Counted from the stretch's first letter, positions 1 to 9,969 are shown. The stretch: 64,000 bases of DNA from Azospirillum sp. B21 (GCF_008364825.1 NZ_VTTO01000004.1:77202-141201); one strand, 5' to 3'. Program-made: numbers and translations. The notes: generated from the letters alone by a model not told the origin.

Positions 1-8
1 CCCTCACC

Positions 9-926
9 CTAACCCTCTCCCCGGGGGGGAGAGGGGACTTTGGGCAGAGGGGGTATCCGCCGCGCCACCAGAAACTCCCCCTCCGGGTCATGCGCCGCGA
101 ACCGCTGCTGTGCCTTACCACGGTCGGCAACGGCGTAGCAGTAGACGCAACCGTGCGGACAGCTGTCGTAATCGCCGATGTCGCGGCTCTCCGCGCACAG
201 GCAGCCGGACCGGTTACCCTTCTCCCTTGCCGCCACCGGATACCCCGCCACATCCGACAGCCGGACCGCGTCGACGCAGCGGGCCGACGCCGTGCCGGGG
301 GTGTCCACCAACTCCGGCTGGGTGCAGAGCGTCAGCGCCATCCCCTCCCCCGCAGCGATCCCGGCCAGATCCGCCAACAACGCGCGCTTCTCCCCCGCCT
401 CCGGGTCGCGCCAGCCGATGCCGGCGGCGGCAAGGTTGCGGGCGGTCTTGCGGTAGGGCTGCAGGAAGGACACCACCACCTCGTCGGACACGCCGCGCAG
501 TGAGCGGGCGATCCGGGCGAAGGTCTCACGGTGCCAGTCCGACGGCGTGGCCTCGGTCAACGCGATGGGGTCGTAGCGCCAGACCACCGCGCGCGGTCCC
601 CAGCGCTCGCGCACCCGCGCCATATGGCCAACCGCGGTTTCCCAAGCGGGAACCGAACGCTCCAGCGCAGTCGGCAGGCCGGTGACGCTGTACTGCACGA
701 CGAAGGGAAAGCCGCGCTCCGCCACCCTGTCGAGCGCGCCGAGAAACGGCCCCAGATTCTTGGTCCAGAAGATGAAGCCGTCGACCGCCGGCCGGGTCAG
801 GTCGATGCGGTAGGTCTGGCCGCCATAGGGATTGACCATCCGGCAAAAGCCGGCGTCCAGGCGGTTCAGGAACCAGCGCCCGTAGAAGGCGGGAATGTCG
901 GTCTTGTAGCTGGCGGAGATGATCAT
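9..926 (-). CDS. DUF1848 domain-containing protein
   Basis: A 305-residue protein of the DUF1848 family, whose function is unknown. It opens MIISASYKTDIPAF, typical of the family. Near the C-terminus (about residues 242-267) it has a cysteine cluster, GCLCAESRDIGDYDSC followed by PHGCVYCY, which looks like a metal or Fe-S binding site; the binding is inference. The ATG at 926 is the only good start and has no strong ribosome binding site. The last residues (PSPPRGEG) are read from a palindromic intergenic repeat that also supplies the stop codon, so the native C-terminus may have been altered. Confidence 0.8.
   Translation of the reverse strand: MIISASYKTDIPAFYGRWFLNRLDAGFCRMVNPYGGQTYRIDLTRPAVDGFIFWTKNLGPFLGALDRVAERGFPFVVQYSVTGLPTALERSVPAWETAVGHMARVRERWGPRAVVWRYDPIALTEATPSDWHRETFARIARSLRGVSDEVVVSFLQPYRKTARNLAAAGIGWRDPEAGEKRALLADLAGIAAGEGMALTLCTQPELVDTPGTASARCVDAVRLSDVAGYPVAAREKGNRSGCLCAESRDIGDYDSCPHGCVYCYAVADRGKAQQRFAAHDPEGEFLVARRIPPLPKVPSPPRGEG
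13..36. repeat. Palindromic intergenic repeat, CCCTCTCCCC type
   Basis: Inverted repeat CCCTCTCCCC / GGGGAGAGGG with a 3-base loop. The same palindrome recurs at 60771-60794. Here it overlaps the 3' end of the DUF1848 gene. It resembles REP-like elements dispersed between genes. Confidence 0.65.
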
Positions 927-941
927 GCAGCCAGCATGGGA

Positions 942-975
942 ATGCCGGCCCGCCGCATCAAGGGCGGGCCGGCAT
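942..975 (-). terminator. Strong hairpin downstream of nfu
   Basis: A perfect 13-bp inverted repeat, ATGCCGGCCCGCC / GGCGGGCCGGCAT, with an 8-base loop, starts 16 bases past the nfu stop codon. It lacks a run of T, so it may terminate inefficiently or protect the 3' end of the message. Confidence 0.5.
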
Positions 976-991
976 CATCCACAGGCGGACC

Positions 992-1549
992 TTACTGAAC
1001 GGCGCGGACTTCGACCACTTCGGGGATGTAGTGGCGCAGCATGTTCTCGATGCCGTGCTTCAGCGTGGCGGTGGAGCTGGGGCAGCCGGAGCAGGCCCCC
1101 TTCATCGCCAGATAGACCACACCCTTCTCGAAGCCCTGGAAGGTGATGTCGCCGCCGTCCTGGGCGACCGAGGGGCGGACGCGGGTGTCCAGCAGTTCCT
1201 TGATCTGCTCGACGATCTCCTCGTCGTCGGCGTTCGACGCCGCGGCATGGCCGTCGCCGCCGTCCTCCAGCAGGACCGGGCGGTCGGCGGTGAAATGCTC
1301 CATGATGACGCCGAGGATCGACGGCTTCAGCAGGAACCAGTCGCGCGCGTCCGTCTTGGTGATGGTGATGAAATCGGCACCCAGGAACACGCCGACGATG
1401 CCCTCGATCTCGAACAGGCGTTGGGCGAGCGGCGAACGGGCGGCATCCTCGCGGCTGGTGAAGTCGGCGGTGCCGCGTCCGAGCACGTCACGCCCCGGCA
1501 GGAACTTGAGAGTCGCCGGGTTGGGCGTCTGCTCGGTCTGAATGAACAT
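992..1549 (-). CDS. nfuA: NifU-like Fe-S scaffold protein (Nfu type)
   Basis: A 185-residue protein with two domains. The N-terminal Nfu_N domain (about 1-90) begins MFIQTEQTPNPATLKFLPG. The C-terminal NifU-like domain (about 108-185) carries the CxxC pair C153/C156 in GACSGCPSS. Proteins of this architecture assemble or carry [4Fe-4S] clusters and hand them to apo-enzymes in the cytosol. The start at 1549 was chosen because GGAGG lies about 7 bases upstream and because homologues start there; in-frame codons further upstream would add a poorly conserved extension. The gene symbol is by family resemblance only. Confidence 0.88.
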   Translation of the reverse strand: MFIQTEQTPNPATLKFLPGRDVLGRGTADFTSREDAARSPLAQRLFEIEGIVGVFLGADFITITKTDARDWFLLKPSILGVIMEHFTADRPVLLEDGGDGHAAASNADDEEIVEQIKELLDTRVRPSVAQDGGDITFQGFEKGVVYLAMKGACSGCPSSTATLKHGIENMLRHYIPEVVEVRAVQ

Positions 1550-1712
1550 GGTCTGGTCCTCCATCGGCGGCGGAATGGAACCGCCGGCGCGCCCGGGATT
1601 GGGCCGCGGCACGATTGGGGGAAATTTGGGCCGAAACGCCGGGCGGATCAAGGACCCGGGCTGTGTGGGTATTCGGCATCCGGCATGCGCCGCTATCCTT
1701 ACCTGCGTGGCG

Positions 1713-2201
1713 TCAGGTGATCGCGTCGAGCGCCTCGTTGCTGAGGCCGCCGGGGACGATGGTCAGCGGGATGCGCAGGCGCCCGAGCCCGCGGCCGGTG
1801 TAGTAGGAGATCAGCGGGCCGGGACCTTCCGGGTCGGTGCCGGCGGCGAGGACGAGGATGGAGATGCTGGGCTCCTCCGCGATGAGGGCCAGCACCTCCT
1901 CCAGCCGGTTGCCTTCGCGGACATAGAGCGCCGGCAGGGTGCCGGTCAGCTGGTTGACCTCGCGCGCCAGTTTCTGCAGCTTCTGCTCCGCCTCGGCGCG
2001 CTGTTCCTCGCGGATCAGGTTCTCCACCGCCAGCCAGTGCTGCATCTCGCCCTGCTCCAGCACAGTCAGCAGCGCCACCTTGCCGCCCGACTTGCGGGCG
2101 CGCAGGCAGGCATAGCGCAAGGCCACCTTCAGTTCGGGGCTGTCGTCGACCACCACCAGGAAGATGCGCACGGGCGGGGGAGTCTGCGTCGCGTCGGTCA
2201 T
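1713..2201 (-). CDS. Universal stress protein, UspA family
   Basis: A 162-residue single-domain Usp protein. It has the expected first strand (IFLVVVDDSPE), a helix with acidic residues, and a C-terminal strand ending in LTIVPGG. The family binds nucleotides and responds to stress, but the substrate here cannot be told. It starts 18 bases after the stop codon of the TIGR02186 gene and on the same strand, so it is probably the third gene of an operon with that gene and the TSUP permease. Confidence 0.82.
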   Translation of the reverse strand: MTDATQTPPPVRIFLVVVDDSPELKVALRYACLRARKSGGKVALLTVLEQGEMQHWLAVENLIREEQRAEAEQKLQKLAREVNQLTGTLPALYVREGNRLEEVLALIAEEPSISILVLAAGTDPEGPGPLISYYTGRGLGRLRIPLTIVPGGLSNEALDAIT

Positions 2202-2219
2202 CTCGGTTACCCTCTCGGC

Positions 2220-2987
2220 TTAGACCCGGCGGAATGCGGCGCCGGCCGCCCAGCCGGCCGCGATGGCGCCGATGACGGCAGCCACCCCGTAGGTGACCGG
2301 GCGGTTGCGGGCGAAGTCCGACACTTCGGCGCTGAACCCGATCTTGGATACCACCAGCGGCGTGGTCTGGGCGCTGACCACGTCGCCGTCACGAATCAGC
2401 AGGGCTTCGACATTGTACAGCCCTGTCGGGACATTGGCCGGAAAATAGATGTTGGTGCGGAACAGCCGTTCGCCCAGGAAGGCGACCTGTCCCATGGAGA
2501 TGGCATACAGACCCTGGCGCTGCTTGTTGCGGATCAGCGCGCTCCGGTAGGCGGCAAGCTGTTCCGGCGGCAGGGTGGCGTCGGCCGGCAGCTGCAGCTG
2601 CGGCAGGCCCAGCTGGTGGCGCTCCAGCACCGGGCGGCCGACCAGCTGGTCGAGCGGGCGGCTGACCGCCACCGTGTAGAAGCTGGGCACCTGGTCGAAG
2701 CGCAGGCTGTCGGTGTTCATCCACATGCCGGCCACCCGCTCCTTCCGGCGGACGGTGGCGGGCGCCCGCGGGCCGGTGACGACGATGGCGACGTCACCCG
2801 CCCCGTCGGTGGTGCCGAACAGCACGACTTCCGTGCCCGTGAAGCCGGTGGTGATGGCGATCAGGTGGCTGGACAGGTCGGCGACCAGCTGCTGCGCCCA
2901 CACCGTCGCCGCAACCGTGCCGCCCAGCAGCAGCCCGGCCAGCGCTGCCGCCCCCTGGACCAGCCTGCGTTTGCTCAAGCCGGCCAT
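2220..2987 (-). CDS. TIGR02186 family membrane protein
   Basis: A 255-residue protein of the alphaproteobacterial TIGR02186 family (function unknown). A hydrophobic segment at residues 10-30 ends in TVWAQQ, which suggests a signal peptide or anchor. A long soluble middle part (motif DLSSHLIAITTGFTGTEVVLFG) is followed by one membrane helix near the C-terminus (about 228-250). The topology suggests a periplasmic domain held by the C-terminal helix. Its ATG overlaps the stop of the upstream TSUP gene (TGATG), so translation is likely coupled. A role as accessory to that permease is inference from this tight pairing. Confidence 0.8.
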   Translation of the reverse strand: MAGLSKRRLVQGAAALAGLLLGGTVAATVWAQQLVADLSSHLIAITTGFTGTEVVLFGTTDGAGDVAIVVTGPRAPATVRRKERVAGMWMNTDSLRFDQVPSFYTVAVSRPLDQLVGRPVLERHQLGLPQLQLPADATLPPEQLAAYRSALIRNKQRQGLYAISMGQVAFLGERLFRTNIYFPANVPTGLYNVEALLIRDGDVVSAQTTPLVVSKIGFSAEVSDFARNRPVTYGVAAVIGAIAAGWAAGAAFRRV

Positions 2988-3904
2988 CACCGCACCCCCA
3001 TGGTCAGGGTGAACAGGTCGTCGGGGCGCGAGAACAGGTCGAAGGCCAGCTTCAGCGCCACCGCCACCACGATCGTCGCCAGCGCCAGCCGGGCGGTCTC
3101 GCCGCGCAGGCGGCTGCCGGCCTTGGTGCCGAACTGGGCACCGACCACGCCGCCGATCAGCAGAAGAAGCGCCAGCATGGCGTCCACCGTCTGGTTGGTG
3201 GCCGCCTGCAGCAGGGTCGCCGCCGCGGTGGTGAAGATGATCTGGAACAGCGAGGTGCCGGCGACCAGACCGGCGGGCATGTTCAGCAGATAGATCATCG
3301 CCGGCACCAGAAGAAAGCCGCCGCCGATGCCCATGATCGCCACCAGCATGCCGCCGACCGCCCCGATCCCCGCCGGCAGCAGGGCGGAAATGTAGAGCTT
3401 GGACCGCTGGAACCGCATCTTGAACGGCAGGCCGTGCAGCCAGATGTGGCGGTGCAGCTTGCCTCGCTTTGCCGTGGGGGCACGGCGGCGCAGGATGGCG
3501 CGGCTGCTTTCCACCAGCATCATCCCGCCGATGGTGCCCAGGAAGAAGACGTAGGACAGGGTGATCGCGATGTCGATCTGGCCCAGCCGCTGCAGGATGC
3601 CGAAGATCCATACACCCACCGCGGTGCCGACCACGCCGCCGCCCAGCATGACGACGCCCAGCTTCACATCGACATTGCCGCGCCGCCAGTGGGCGAGCAC
3701 GCCCGACACGCTGGCGGCCACCAGCTGGTTGGCCTGGGTGCCGACGGCGATGGCGGGGGGAACGCCGATGAAGATCAGCAGCGGCGTCATCAGGAAGCCG
3801 CCGCCCACCCCGAACATGCCCGACAGGAAACCCACCAGCCAGCCCATGCCGAGCACCAGCAGCGCGTTGACCGACATCTCGGCAATCGGCAGGTAGACTT
3901 GCAT
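2987..3904 (-). CDS. TSUP (TauE/SafE, DUF81) family permease
   Basis: A 305-residue integral membrane protein of the TSUP family. It shows the two-fold internal repeat of the family: GxFGVGGGFLMTPLLIF in the first half and GIGGGFLLVPAMIYL in the second, each followed by more membrane helices. Family members export sulfite, sulfoacetate or other organosulfur anions; the substrate here is not shown by the sequence. I chose the ATG at 3904 (MQVYLPIAEMSVN) because homologues begin this way; the open frame extends about 23 residues further upstream. It heads a probable operon with the TIGR02186 and UspA genes. Confidence 0.85.
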   Translation of the reverse strand: MQVYLPIAEMSVNALLVLGMGWLVGFLSGMFGVGGGFLMTPLLIFIGVPPAIAVGTQANQLVAASVSGVLAHWRRGNVDVKLGVVMLGGGVVGTAVGVWIFGILQRLGQIDIAITLSYVFFLGTIGGMMLVESSRAILRRRAPTAKRGKLHRHIWLHGLPFKMRFQRSKLYISALLPAGIGAVGGMLVAIMGIGGGFLLVPAMIYLLNMPAGLVAGTSLFQIIFTTAAATLLQAATNQTVDAMLALLLLIGGVVGAQFGTKAGSRLRGETARLALATIVVAVALKLAFDLFSRPDDLFTLTMGVR

Positions 3905-4010
3905 GGAGGGGCGATCTGTCGGAAGCGGCGGGACCGGCAGCTTACCCGAGCCGGCGCGGTGGCGGAAGACCACAGCGGCGGCCTTTGGGGCTAGACGTCA
4001 GGACACGACC

Positions 4011-4541
4011 TCAGGACACCGCCGCGTGGAAGAACACCTGATAGCCCGCCTTGTGCGGGAAGACATGCTCCGCCTCGCGCCGGGCGGACTGCATGTCCAG
4101 CGCATGCACCACGATCCGGTTGCCATAGCGCCAAGCCGGGTTCACCGGCTTCCCGGCGGCGCGGGCGGCGGCGGCGACGGTGGTGTCGTACTGCACCTCC
4201 GCCCGGAAAACGCGCCGGTTGGCGGCGGGGGTGCCGAGGATGCGCAGGAAGACCGGCGGCTCCTTGTCCAGCGTATCGATCTGGCGCTGAAGATGGTTGA
4301 CCCGCTGTTCGGCGGCGGACAGGCGGCCCGTCGCCTCCTCCAGCCGGCAGGTCAGGTCGGCCAGCGCCTCCGCCTCCGCGCGCTGGCGTTCCTTCAGCGG
4401 CAGAACCGAGCGCCGCATCCGTTCCAGCCCGGCCGCCCGTTCCCAGCCGCGTCGGAAGCCGACCCAGCTCAGGTGGCACAGCACCGCCAGCGCCGCCACC
4501 AGCGGGACCACCGAGTCGAGGATCGTCCGCACCGCCTCCAT
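4011..4541 (-). CDS. Hypothetical membrane-anchored coiled-coil protein
   Basis: A 176-residue protein not assigned to a family. One hydrophobic helix near the N-terminus (about 8-28) is followed by a heptad-rich, charged stretch (about 40-95) that should form a coiled coil, then a small globular domain (about 95-176). It is transcribed away from the gene at 4683, which has the same three-part plan. The ATG at 4541 is preferred over the GTG just before it. Confidence 0.6.
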   Translation of the reverse strand: MEAVRTILDSVVPLVAALAVLCHLSWVGFRRGWERAAGLERMRRSVLPLKERQRAEAEALADLTCRLEEATGRLSAAEQRVNHLQRQIDTLDKEPPVFLRILGTPAANRRVFRAEVQYDTTVAAAARAAGKPVNPAWRYGNRIVVHALDMQSARREAEHVFPHKAGYQVFFHAAVS

Positions 4542-4682
4542 CACCGCACCATCCCTGCGCCTTCATGCTTGCCTTTGGCACGTCCGTTGCTGAACCGCCG
4601 ACAAGCACGCAGCAAGGAGCGTGCCGGAGGGACGGATGGGCAATGGGTTGCGCGCGGACGGCAAGACACGGGGGACGGGGCG

Positions 4683-5162
4683 ATGACGTCGGACGCGCCG
4701 CTGCTGCTTGTCCTGGAGATGGTGATCCTGATGGCCTGCCTCAGCTGGATCACCGTGTCGATCATCCGGATCGGCCACCGGATCGCCGCCGTCCAGCGCC
4801 GCAAGTCGCAGCTGCGCCAGGGACGGACGGAGCTGACCCAGACCACCGAGGCGCTGCGCCGCGACATGCGCCGCCATGAGGCCGAACTGCGCCAGACGGA
4901 AGAGGCCATCGCCGTGCGCGCCGCACAGGCGGCGGAACTGCAGAGCCGGCTGAACGACCTTCGCCGCCACGGCCCCAGGGAATACACGCTGCTGAACGAA
5001 CGGTTCGGCGACAAGGACCGGCTGTGGCTGCTCACCGTCCCGCGGCCGGACCGCCCGGAACGCTGGGCGGTGGCCGCCCCGGACAGCGGAACGGCGATGG
5101 CGCTGCTGTGCGCCAGGATCACCGTGCCGGAAAGGCCGGTGCTGGACGACCAGCTGAATTAG
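4683..5162 (+). CDS. Hypothetical membrane-anchored coiled-coil protein
   Basis: A 159-residue protein with an N-terminal membrane helix (about 5-30), a coiled coil rich in Arg, Glu and Gln (about 38-95), and a small C-terminal domain (about 98-159) with the stretch LWLLTVPRPDRPERW. No family was recognised. It is divergent from the 4011-4541 gene and shares its architecture, so the two may be old paralogues or partners that pair through their coiled coils. Confidence 0.62.
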   Translation: MTSDAPLLLVLEMVILMACLSWITVSIIRIGHRIAAVQRRKSQLRQGRTELTQTTEALRRDMRRHEAELRQTEEAIAVRAAQAAELQSRLNDLRRHGPREYTLLNERFGDKDRLWLLTVPRPDRPERWAVAAPDSGTAMALLCARITVPERPVLDDQLN

Positions 5163-5174
5163 TCCAAAACGGAA

Positions 5175-5206
5175 CCGGCCGCAGTTGCAGAATGCAACGC
5201 GGCCGG
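5175..5206. terminator. Hairpin between converging genes
   Basis: CCGGCCGC-a-GTTGC pairs with GCAAC-GCGGCCGG around a 5-base loop. It sits just past the stop of the coiled-coil gene at 4683 and before the stop of the kinase gene on the other strand. No T-run follows, so termination is plausible but not certain. Confidence 0.5.
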
Positions 5207-5239
5207 CAACGTGGTCGCGAAATGACGTGCAATTCGCGC

Positions 5240-6235
5240 TTACAGAACGCCCTTCGAAGCGACCAGATCGCGCAGGTTCACCTCCGGCCGGGCGCCGACA
5301 TGGCTGATGATCTCCGCCGCGGCGATGGCGCCCAGACGGCCGCAGACCGCCGGCGACAGGCCGCGGGTGTAGCCGAACAGGAAGCCGGAGGCATAGAGGT
5401 CGCCGGCGCCGGTGGTGTCGACCACACGCTCGACCGGCTCCGCCGCCACCTCGACCACCTCGCCGCCGGAGACGATGACGGCGCCCTTCTCGCTGCGGGT
5501 CAGCGCCGCGGTCTTGCCAAGCCGCTTCACCGCGGCCAGCGCGTCCTCGAACCGGTCGGTGCCGTAGAGGGCGCCGATCTCGTGCTCGTTTGCGAAGAGG
5601 ATATCGACGTGGCGCTCCACCAGATCGACGAACTCGGCATGGTGGCGGTGGACGCAGAAGCTGTCGGACAGCGACAGCGACACCTTGCGTCCGGCGGCAT
5701 GGGCGATCTCGGCCGCCTTGCGGAAGGCCTCCTTGGCGCGGGGCGGATCCCACAGATAGCCTTCCAGATAGGTCACCTGCGAGCCGGCGATCACCGCCTC
5801 GTCGATATCCTCCGGCCCCAGCTCGACGCAGGCGCCGAGATAGGTGTTCATCGAGCGCTGGGCGTCCGGCGTGACGAGGATCAGGCAACGCGCGGTCGGC
5901 GCCCCGGCAACCAGCGGCGCGCTGTCGAAGGCGACGCCCGAGGCGCGGATGTCGTGGCGGAACACGTCGCCCAGCTGGTCCTTGGCGACCTTGCCGATAT
6001 AGGCGCCGCGGCCGCCGAGCATCGCGATACCGGCCATGGTGTTGCCCGCCGAGCCGCCGGAGACCTCGACGCCCGGTCCCATGCGGCCGTAGAGCTCCTC
6101 CGCACGGGCGGCGTCGATCAGCGTCATTGCCCCCTTCTCGATGGTGTTGGCGGCGAGAAAGGCGTCGTCGGCGTGGGCGATCACGTCCACGATGGCGTTG
6201 CCGATGCCGGTGACGTCGTAGGCGGACGCGGCCAT
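5240..6235 (-). CDS. PfkB-family kinase, adenosine kinase-like
   Basis: A 331-residue ribokinase/PfkB-family kinase. The N-terminus (YDVTGIGNAIVDVIA) and the glycine-rich GGSAGNTMAGIAMLGG match the adenosine kinase-like branch common in alphaproteobacteria. The C-terminal signature DTTGAGDLYASGF holds the catalytic Asp and the anion hole. It transfers the ATP phosphate to a sugar or nucleoside hydroxyl; adenosine is likely, but related members act on other sugars. AGGAGA lies just before the ATG. The gene stands alone and diverges from the HxlR gene. Confidence 0.85.
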   Translation of the reverse strand: MAASAYDVTGIGNAIVDVIAHADDAFLAANTIEKGAMTLIDAARAEELYGRMGPGVEVSGGSAGNTMAGIAMLGGRGAYIGKVAKDQLGDVFRHDIRASGVAFDSAPLVAGAPTARCLILVTPDAQRSMNTYLGACVELGPEDIDEAVIAGSQVTYLEGYLWDPPRAKEAFRKAAEIAHAAGRKVSLSLSDSFCVHRHHAEFVDLVERHVDILFANEHEIGALYGTDRFEDALAAVKRLGKTAALTRSEKGAVIVSGGEVVEVAAEPVERVVDTTGAGDLYASGFLFGYTRGLSPAVCGRLGAIAAAEIISHVGARPEVNLRDLVASKGVL

Positions 6236-6378
6236 GGGCTCTCCTGATAAGGTCTGGCGGTGAAGGCGATGTTGCGGCGCGAGTATAACCGCGGGCGCCC
6301 ACATCACAAGTGCGGCTCCTGGAAGCACTCCCGATGTTTCCCGGCTGCGCCCGTGGCGGCAGCGGCTTGCATGATGAA

Positions 6379-6393
6379 AGTGACTATGCCACT
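6379..6393. promoter_or_regulatory. Candidate HxlR operator
   Basis: AGTGACTATGCCACT is an imperfect inverted repeat (outer arms AGTG/CACT) lying 9 bases upstream of the HxlR start codon. Its place fits an autoregulatory site. Evidence is position and symmetry only. Confidence 0.3.
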
Positions 6394-6402
6394 GTCGCCG
6401 CC

Positions 6403-6857
6403 ATGCGACGCACCCGACTGACCGATGTCCCCTGTCCGATCGCCCGTGGCCTCGACGAGGTCGGGGAATGGTGGTCCCTGCTGATCCTGCGCGATGCGAT
6501 GCGCGGCCTGACACGCTTCGACGAGTTCCAGCGCAGCATCGGGCTCGCCACCAACATGCTGACCCGCCGCCTGCAGGCTCTGGTCGAGGCCGGGCTGCTG
6601 GAGAAGCGGCCCTACCAGGAACGCCCGCTGCGCCACGGCTATCATCTGACCGACAAGGGACGGGATTTCCTGCCGGTGCTGGTCGCCATGGCCGACTGGG
6701 GCAGCCGCTGGCTGCTGCCCGGCGGAACGTTCCGGCTGGTCGACCGCGAGACCGGGCAGCCCGTCGACCCGGTGCTGATCGACCGGAACAGCGGCGAAGC
6801 GGTCCGGCCGGAGCGGCTGCGTCCGGAATTGACGATCCCTGCAAAGGACGAAACGCA

Positions 6858-6861
<4 letters not shown>
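6403..6861 (+). CDS. HxlR-family transcriptional regulator
   Basis: A 152-residue regulator with the HxlR winged helix-turn-helix in the first 100 residues. Signature parts are DVPCPIARGLDEVGEWWSLLILRDA, an N-terminal Cys in the CP motif, then TRFDEFQRSIGLATNMLTRRL and the wing around RHGYHLTDKG. The family often senses redox or aromatic signals through the N-terminal Cys. The ATG at 6403 fits the family start. The stop overlaps the start of the FabF-like gene (ATGA), so the two are translated together and the regulator probably controls the synthase. Confidence 0.85.
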
Positions 6862-8126
<1,265 letters not shown>

Positions 8127-8222
8127 CGGGGGTGACGGAAGGGGGGACTGGAACCTGGAGCCCGGCCACCGTAGATATGCGGGCGGCCGCGCGCCCTTCC
8201 CCCACCGCCTGACGGACCGCCG

Positions 8223-8918
8223 ATGATCCGCGCCCTTTTTCTTGCCTTCTCCCAGCTGACCGATCCCCGCGTGCGCCGGGTGGTGTGGACCGGGGTGTTC
8301 GTCTCGGCGCTCGCCTATGCGCTGCTGGCCGGCGGGACGTGGTGGGCGCTGTCGGTGACGCCGCTCAGCGGCTATGTCTGGCTCGACACCATCATCGACC
8401 TGCTGGGCGGGCTGGGGGTGCTGGTGGTGGCGTGGCTGCTGTTTCCGGCCACCGTCGGCATGGTGTCGAGCTTCTTCCTGGACGAGGTGGTCGAACGGGT
8501 GGAGGCGCGCCATTATCCCGCCCTGCCCGCCCCGCGCCAGGCAGGCCTGCTCGAGGAACTGGCGACGGCACTGCGCTTCCTGATCCTGGTTCTGGCGATC
8601 AACCTGGTGGCGCTGCCGATCTACATCTTCGCGCCGGGCCTGAACCTGATCGTCTTCTACACCGTCAACGGCTATCTGCTGGGCCGGGAGTATTTCGAGA
8701 TGGTCGCCCACCGGCGGCTGGACCGGACGTCAGCGCGGATGCTGCGGCGGGCCCGGCCGCTGAAACCTTTTTTGGCCGGGGTCGCCATCGCCTTTCTTTC
8801 GACAATCCCCTTCGTCAATTTGCTGGTCCCGGTCGTCGCCAGCGCCTTCATGGTTCATGTCCTACAGTCCATGTCGGCTCCCCTTGCGGCGGGCCGGACG
8901 ACCGTGATACGCCGCTAG
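8223..8918 (+). CDS. EI24 domain-containing membrane protein
   Basis: A 231-residue polytopic membrane protein of the EI24/CysZ-like family (PF07264). Hydrophobic segments lie around residues 25-45, 55-80, 115-150 and 180-210. The family signature is visible in the N-terminal AFSQLTDPRVRRVVW and the central NLIVFYTVNGYLLGREYFE. CysZ transports sulfate, but many members are uncharacterised and the sulfate role is not shown here. Confidence 0.75.
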   Translation: MIRALFLAFSQLTDPRVRRVVWTGVFVSALAYALLAGGTWWALSVTPLSGYVWLDTIIDLLGGLGVLVVAWLLFPATVGMVSSFFLDEVVERVEARHYPALPAPRQAGLLEELATALRFLILVLAINLVALPIYIFAPGLNLIVFYTVNGYLLGREYFEMVAHRRLDRTSARMLRRARPLKPFLAGVAIAFLSTIPFVNLLVPVVASAFMVHVLQSMSAPLAAGRTTVIRR

Positions 8919-9025
8919 GCGGCACGGCCGCACACCGTCGCCTGCCCGGCGGCGCCCTTCCGGCACCGGGCCTCCAGCCCTCCGGCCCATCCCGCCACCC
9001 GTAGTCCAGATTGGGGGAACCGCTC

Positions 9026-9886
9026 ATGCTGTTCGGACGAAAGACTCCGCCCGCCGCTCCCAAGGCCGACAGCCCCGCCCCACCGCAGCCGGGTGCCCGT
9101 CCGTACGCACCGGGCGAGGCCGGCGCCGTCTCGTCGCCGCTCGCCTCGCTGAACACTCCGGTTCCCGGCCAAATCCCTGGGCACATGCCCGGACAAATGC
9201 AGGGCGGCGACCCGACGTCCGCCGTCGCGGCCGGCGCCGCCGCACCCAGCATGGCCCACGCGCTGGCCGATGCGCAGCACGCCGCACCGGCTTATCCCGA
9301 TATGCCTTCCGCCTCGAAGGGACCCGACATGAACAGCATTCCCAAGCCCCCGACCGCGCCGTCCGTGCCCGGCGCCGGTTTCAAGACCGATGTGCCGCGC
9401 CGCGTCGTCGACATGCCGGGCTCGGCCCCGCGCCAGCCGTCGATGCCGGTCGCCGCCGCTCCGGTGCCGCCCGCCCCGGCCCCTGCCCCGGCAATGCCGG
9501 AGCAGCGCCGCCTGACCGTCGGCCGCGACATCTCCCTGACCGGCGAGATCGGGTCCTGCGACGTTCTGGTGGTCGAGGGCACGGTTGAGGCCAAGCTGCG
9601 CGAGGGCCGTCTGGTCGAGATCGCGGAGTCCGGCCTGTTCAGGGGCTCGGTCGACATCGAGGAGGCGGACATCGCCGGCCGGTTCGAGGGCGACATCGCC
9701 GTCCGCGGCCGTCTGACCGTGCGCTCCACCGGCAAGATCACCGGGTCGATCCGCTTCGGCGAGCTGGCGGTCGATGCCGGCGGCCAGCTGATCGGCGACG
9801 TCCAGATCTACGGCGCGGGCACCAAGCCGGCCGCCGCCCCGGCCCCCGCCCAGGTCGAGCAGGCCCCGACGGCCGAAGCGGTCTGA
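9026..9886 (+). CDS. Bactofilin (polymer-forming cytoskeletal protein)
   Basis: A 286-residue protein. Residues 1-165 are a low-complexity Pro/Ala-rich region. Residues 170-265 form the bactofilin domain, a right-handed beta helix of short repeats (LVVEGTVEAKL, GLFRGSVDIEEADIAGRFEGDIAV). Bactofilins polymerise without nucleotide and scaffold cell-shape or cell-wall enzymes at the membrane. The N-terminal linker is unusually long. A TTG lies 15 bases upstream in frame, but the ATG at 9026, preceded by GGGGGA, is the better start. Confidence 0.85.
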   Translation: MLFGRKTPPAAPKADSPAPPQPGARPYAPGEAGAVSSPLASLNTPVPGQIPGHMPGQMQGGDPTSAVAAGAAAPSMAHALADAQHAAPAYPDMPSASKGPDMNSIPKPPTAPSVPGAGFKTDVPRRVVDMPGSAPRQPSMPVAAAPVPPAPAPAPAMPEQRRLTVGRDISLTGEIGSCDVLVVEGTVEAKLREGRLVEIAESGLFRGSVDIEEADIAGRFEGDIAVRGRLTVRSTGKITGSIRFGELAVDAGGQLIGDVQIYGAGTKPAAAPAPAQVEQAPTAEAV

Positions 9887-9902
9887 ACCGCACCGGACAC
9901 AG

Positions 9903-9937
9903 AAAAGCCCGGCTGGCTCCGCCATGCCGGGCTTTTT
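9903..9937. terminator. Rho-independent terminator, bidirectional
   Basis: AAAAGCCCGGC and GCCGGGCTTTTT pair around a 12-base loop between the convergent bactofilin and nth genes. The A-run and T-run make it usable from both sides. Confidence 0.85.
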
Positions 9938-9969
9938 CGTGCCCCCGACTTCGTTTGTGGGGCAAGAGG

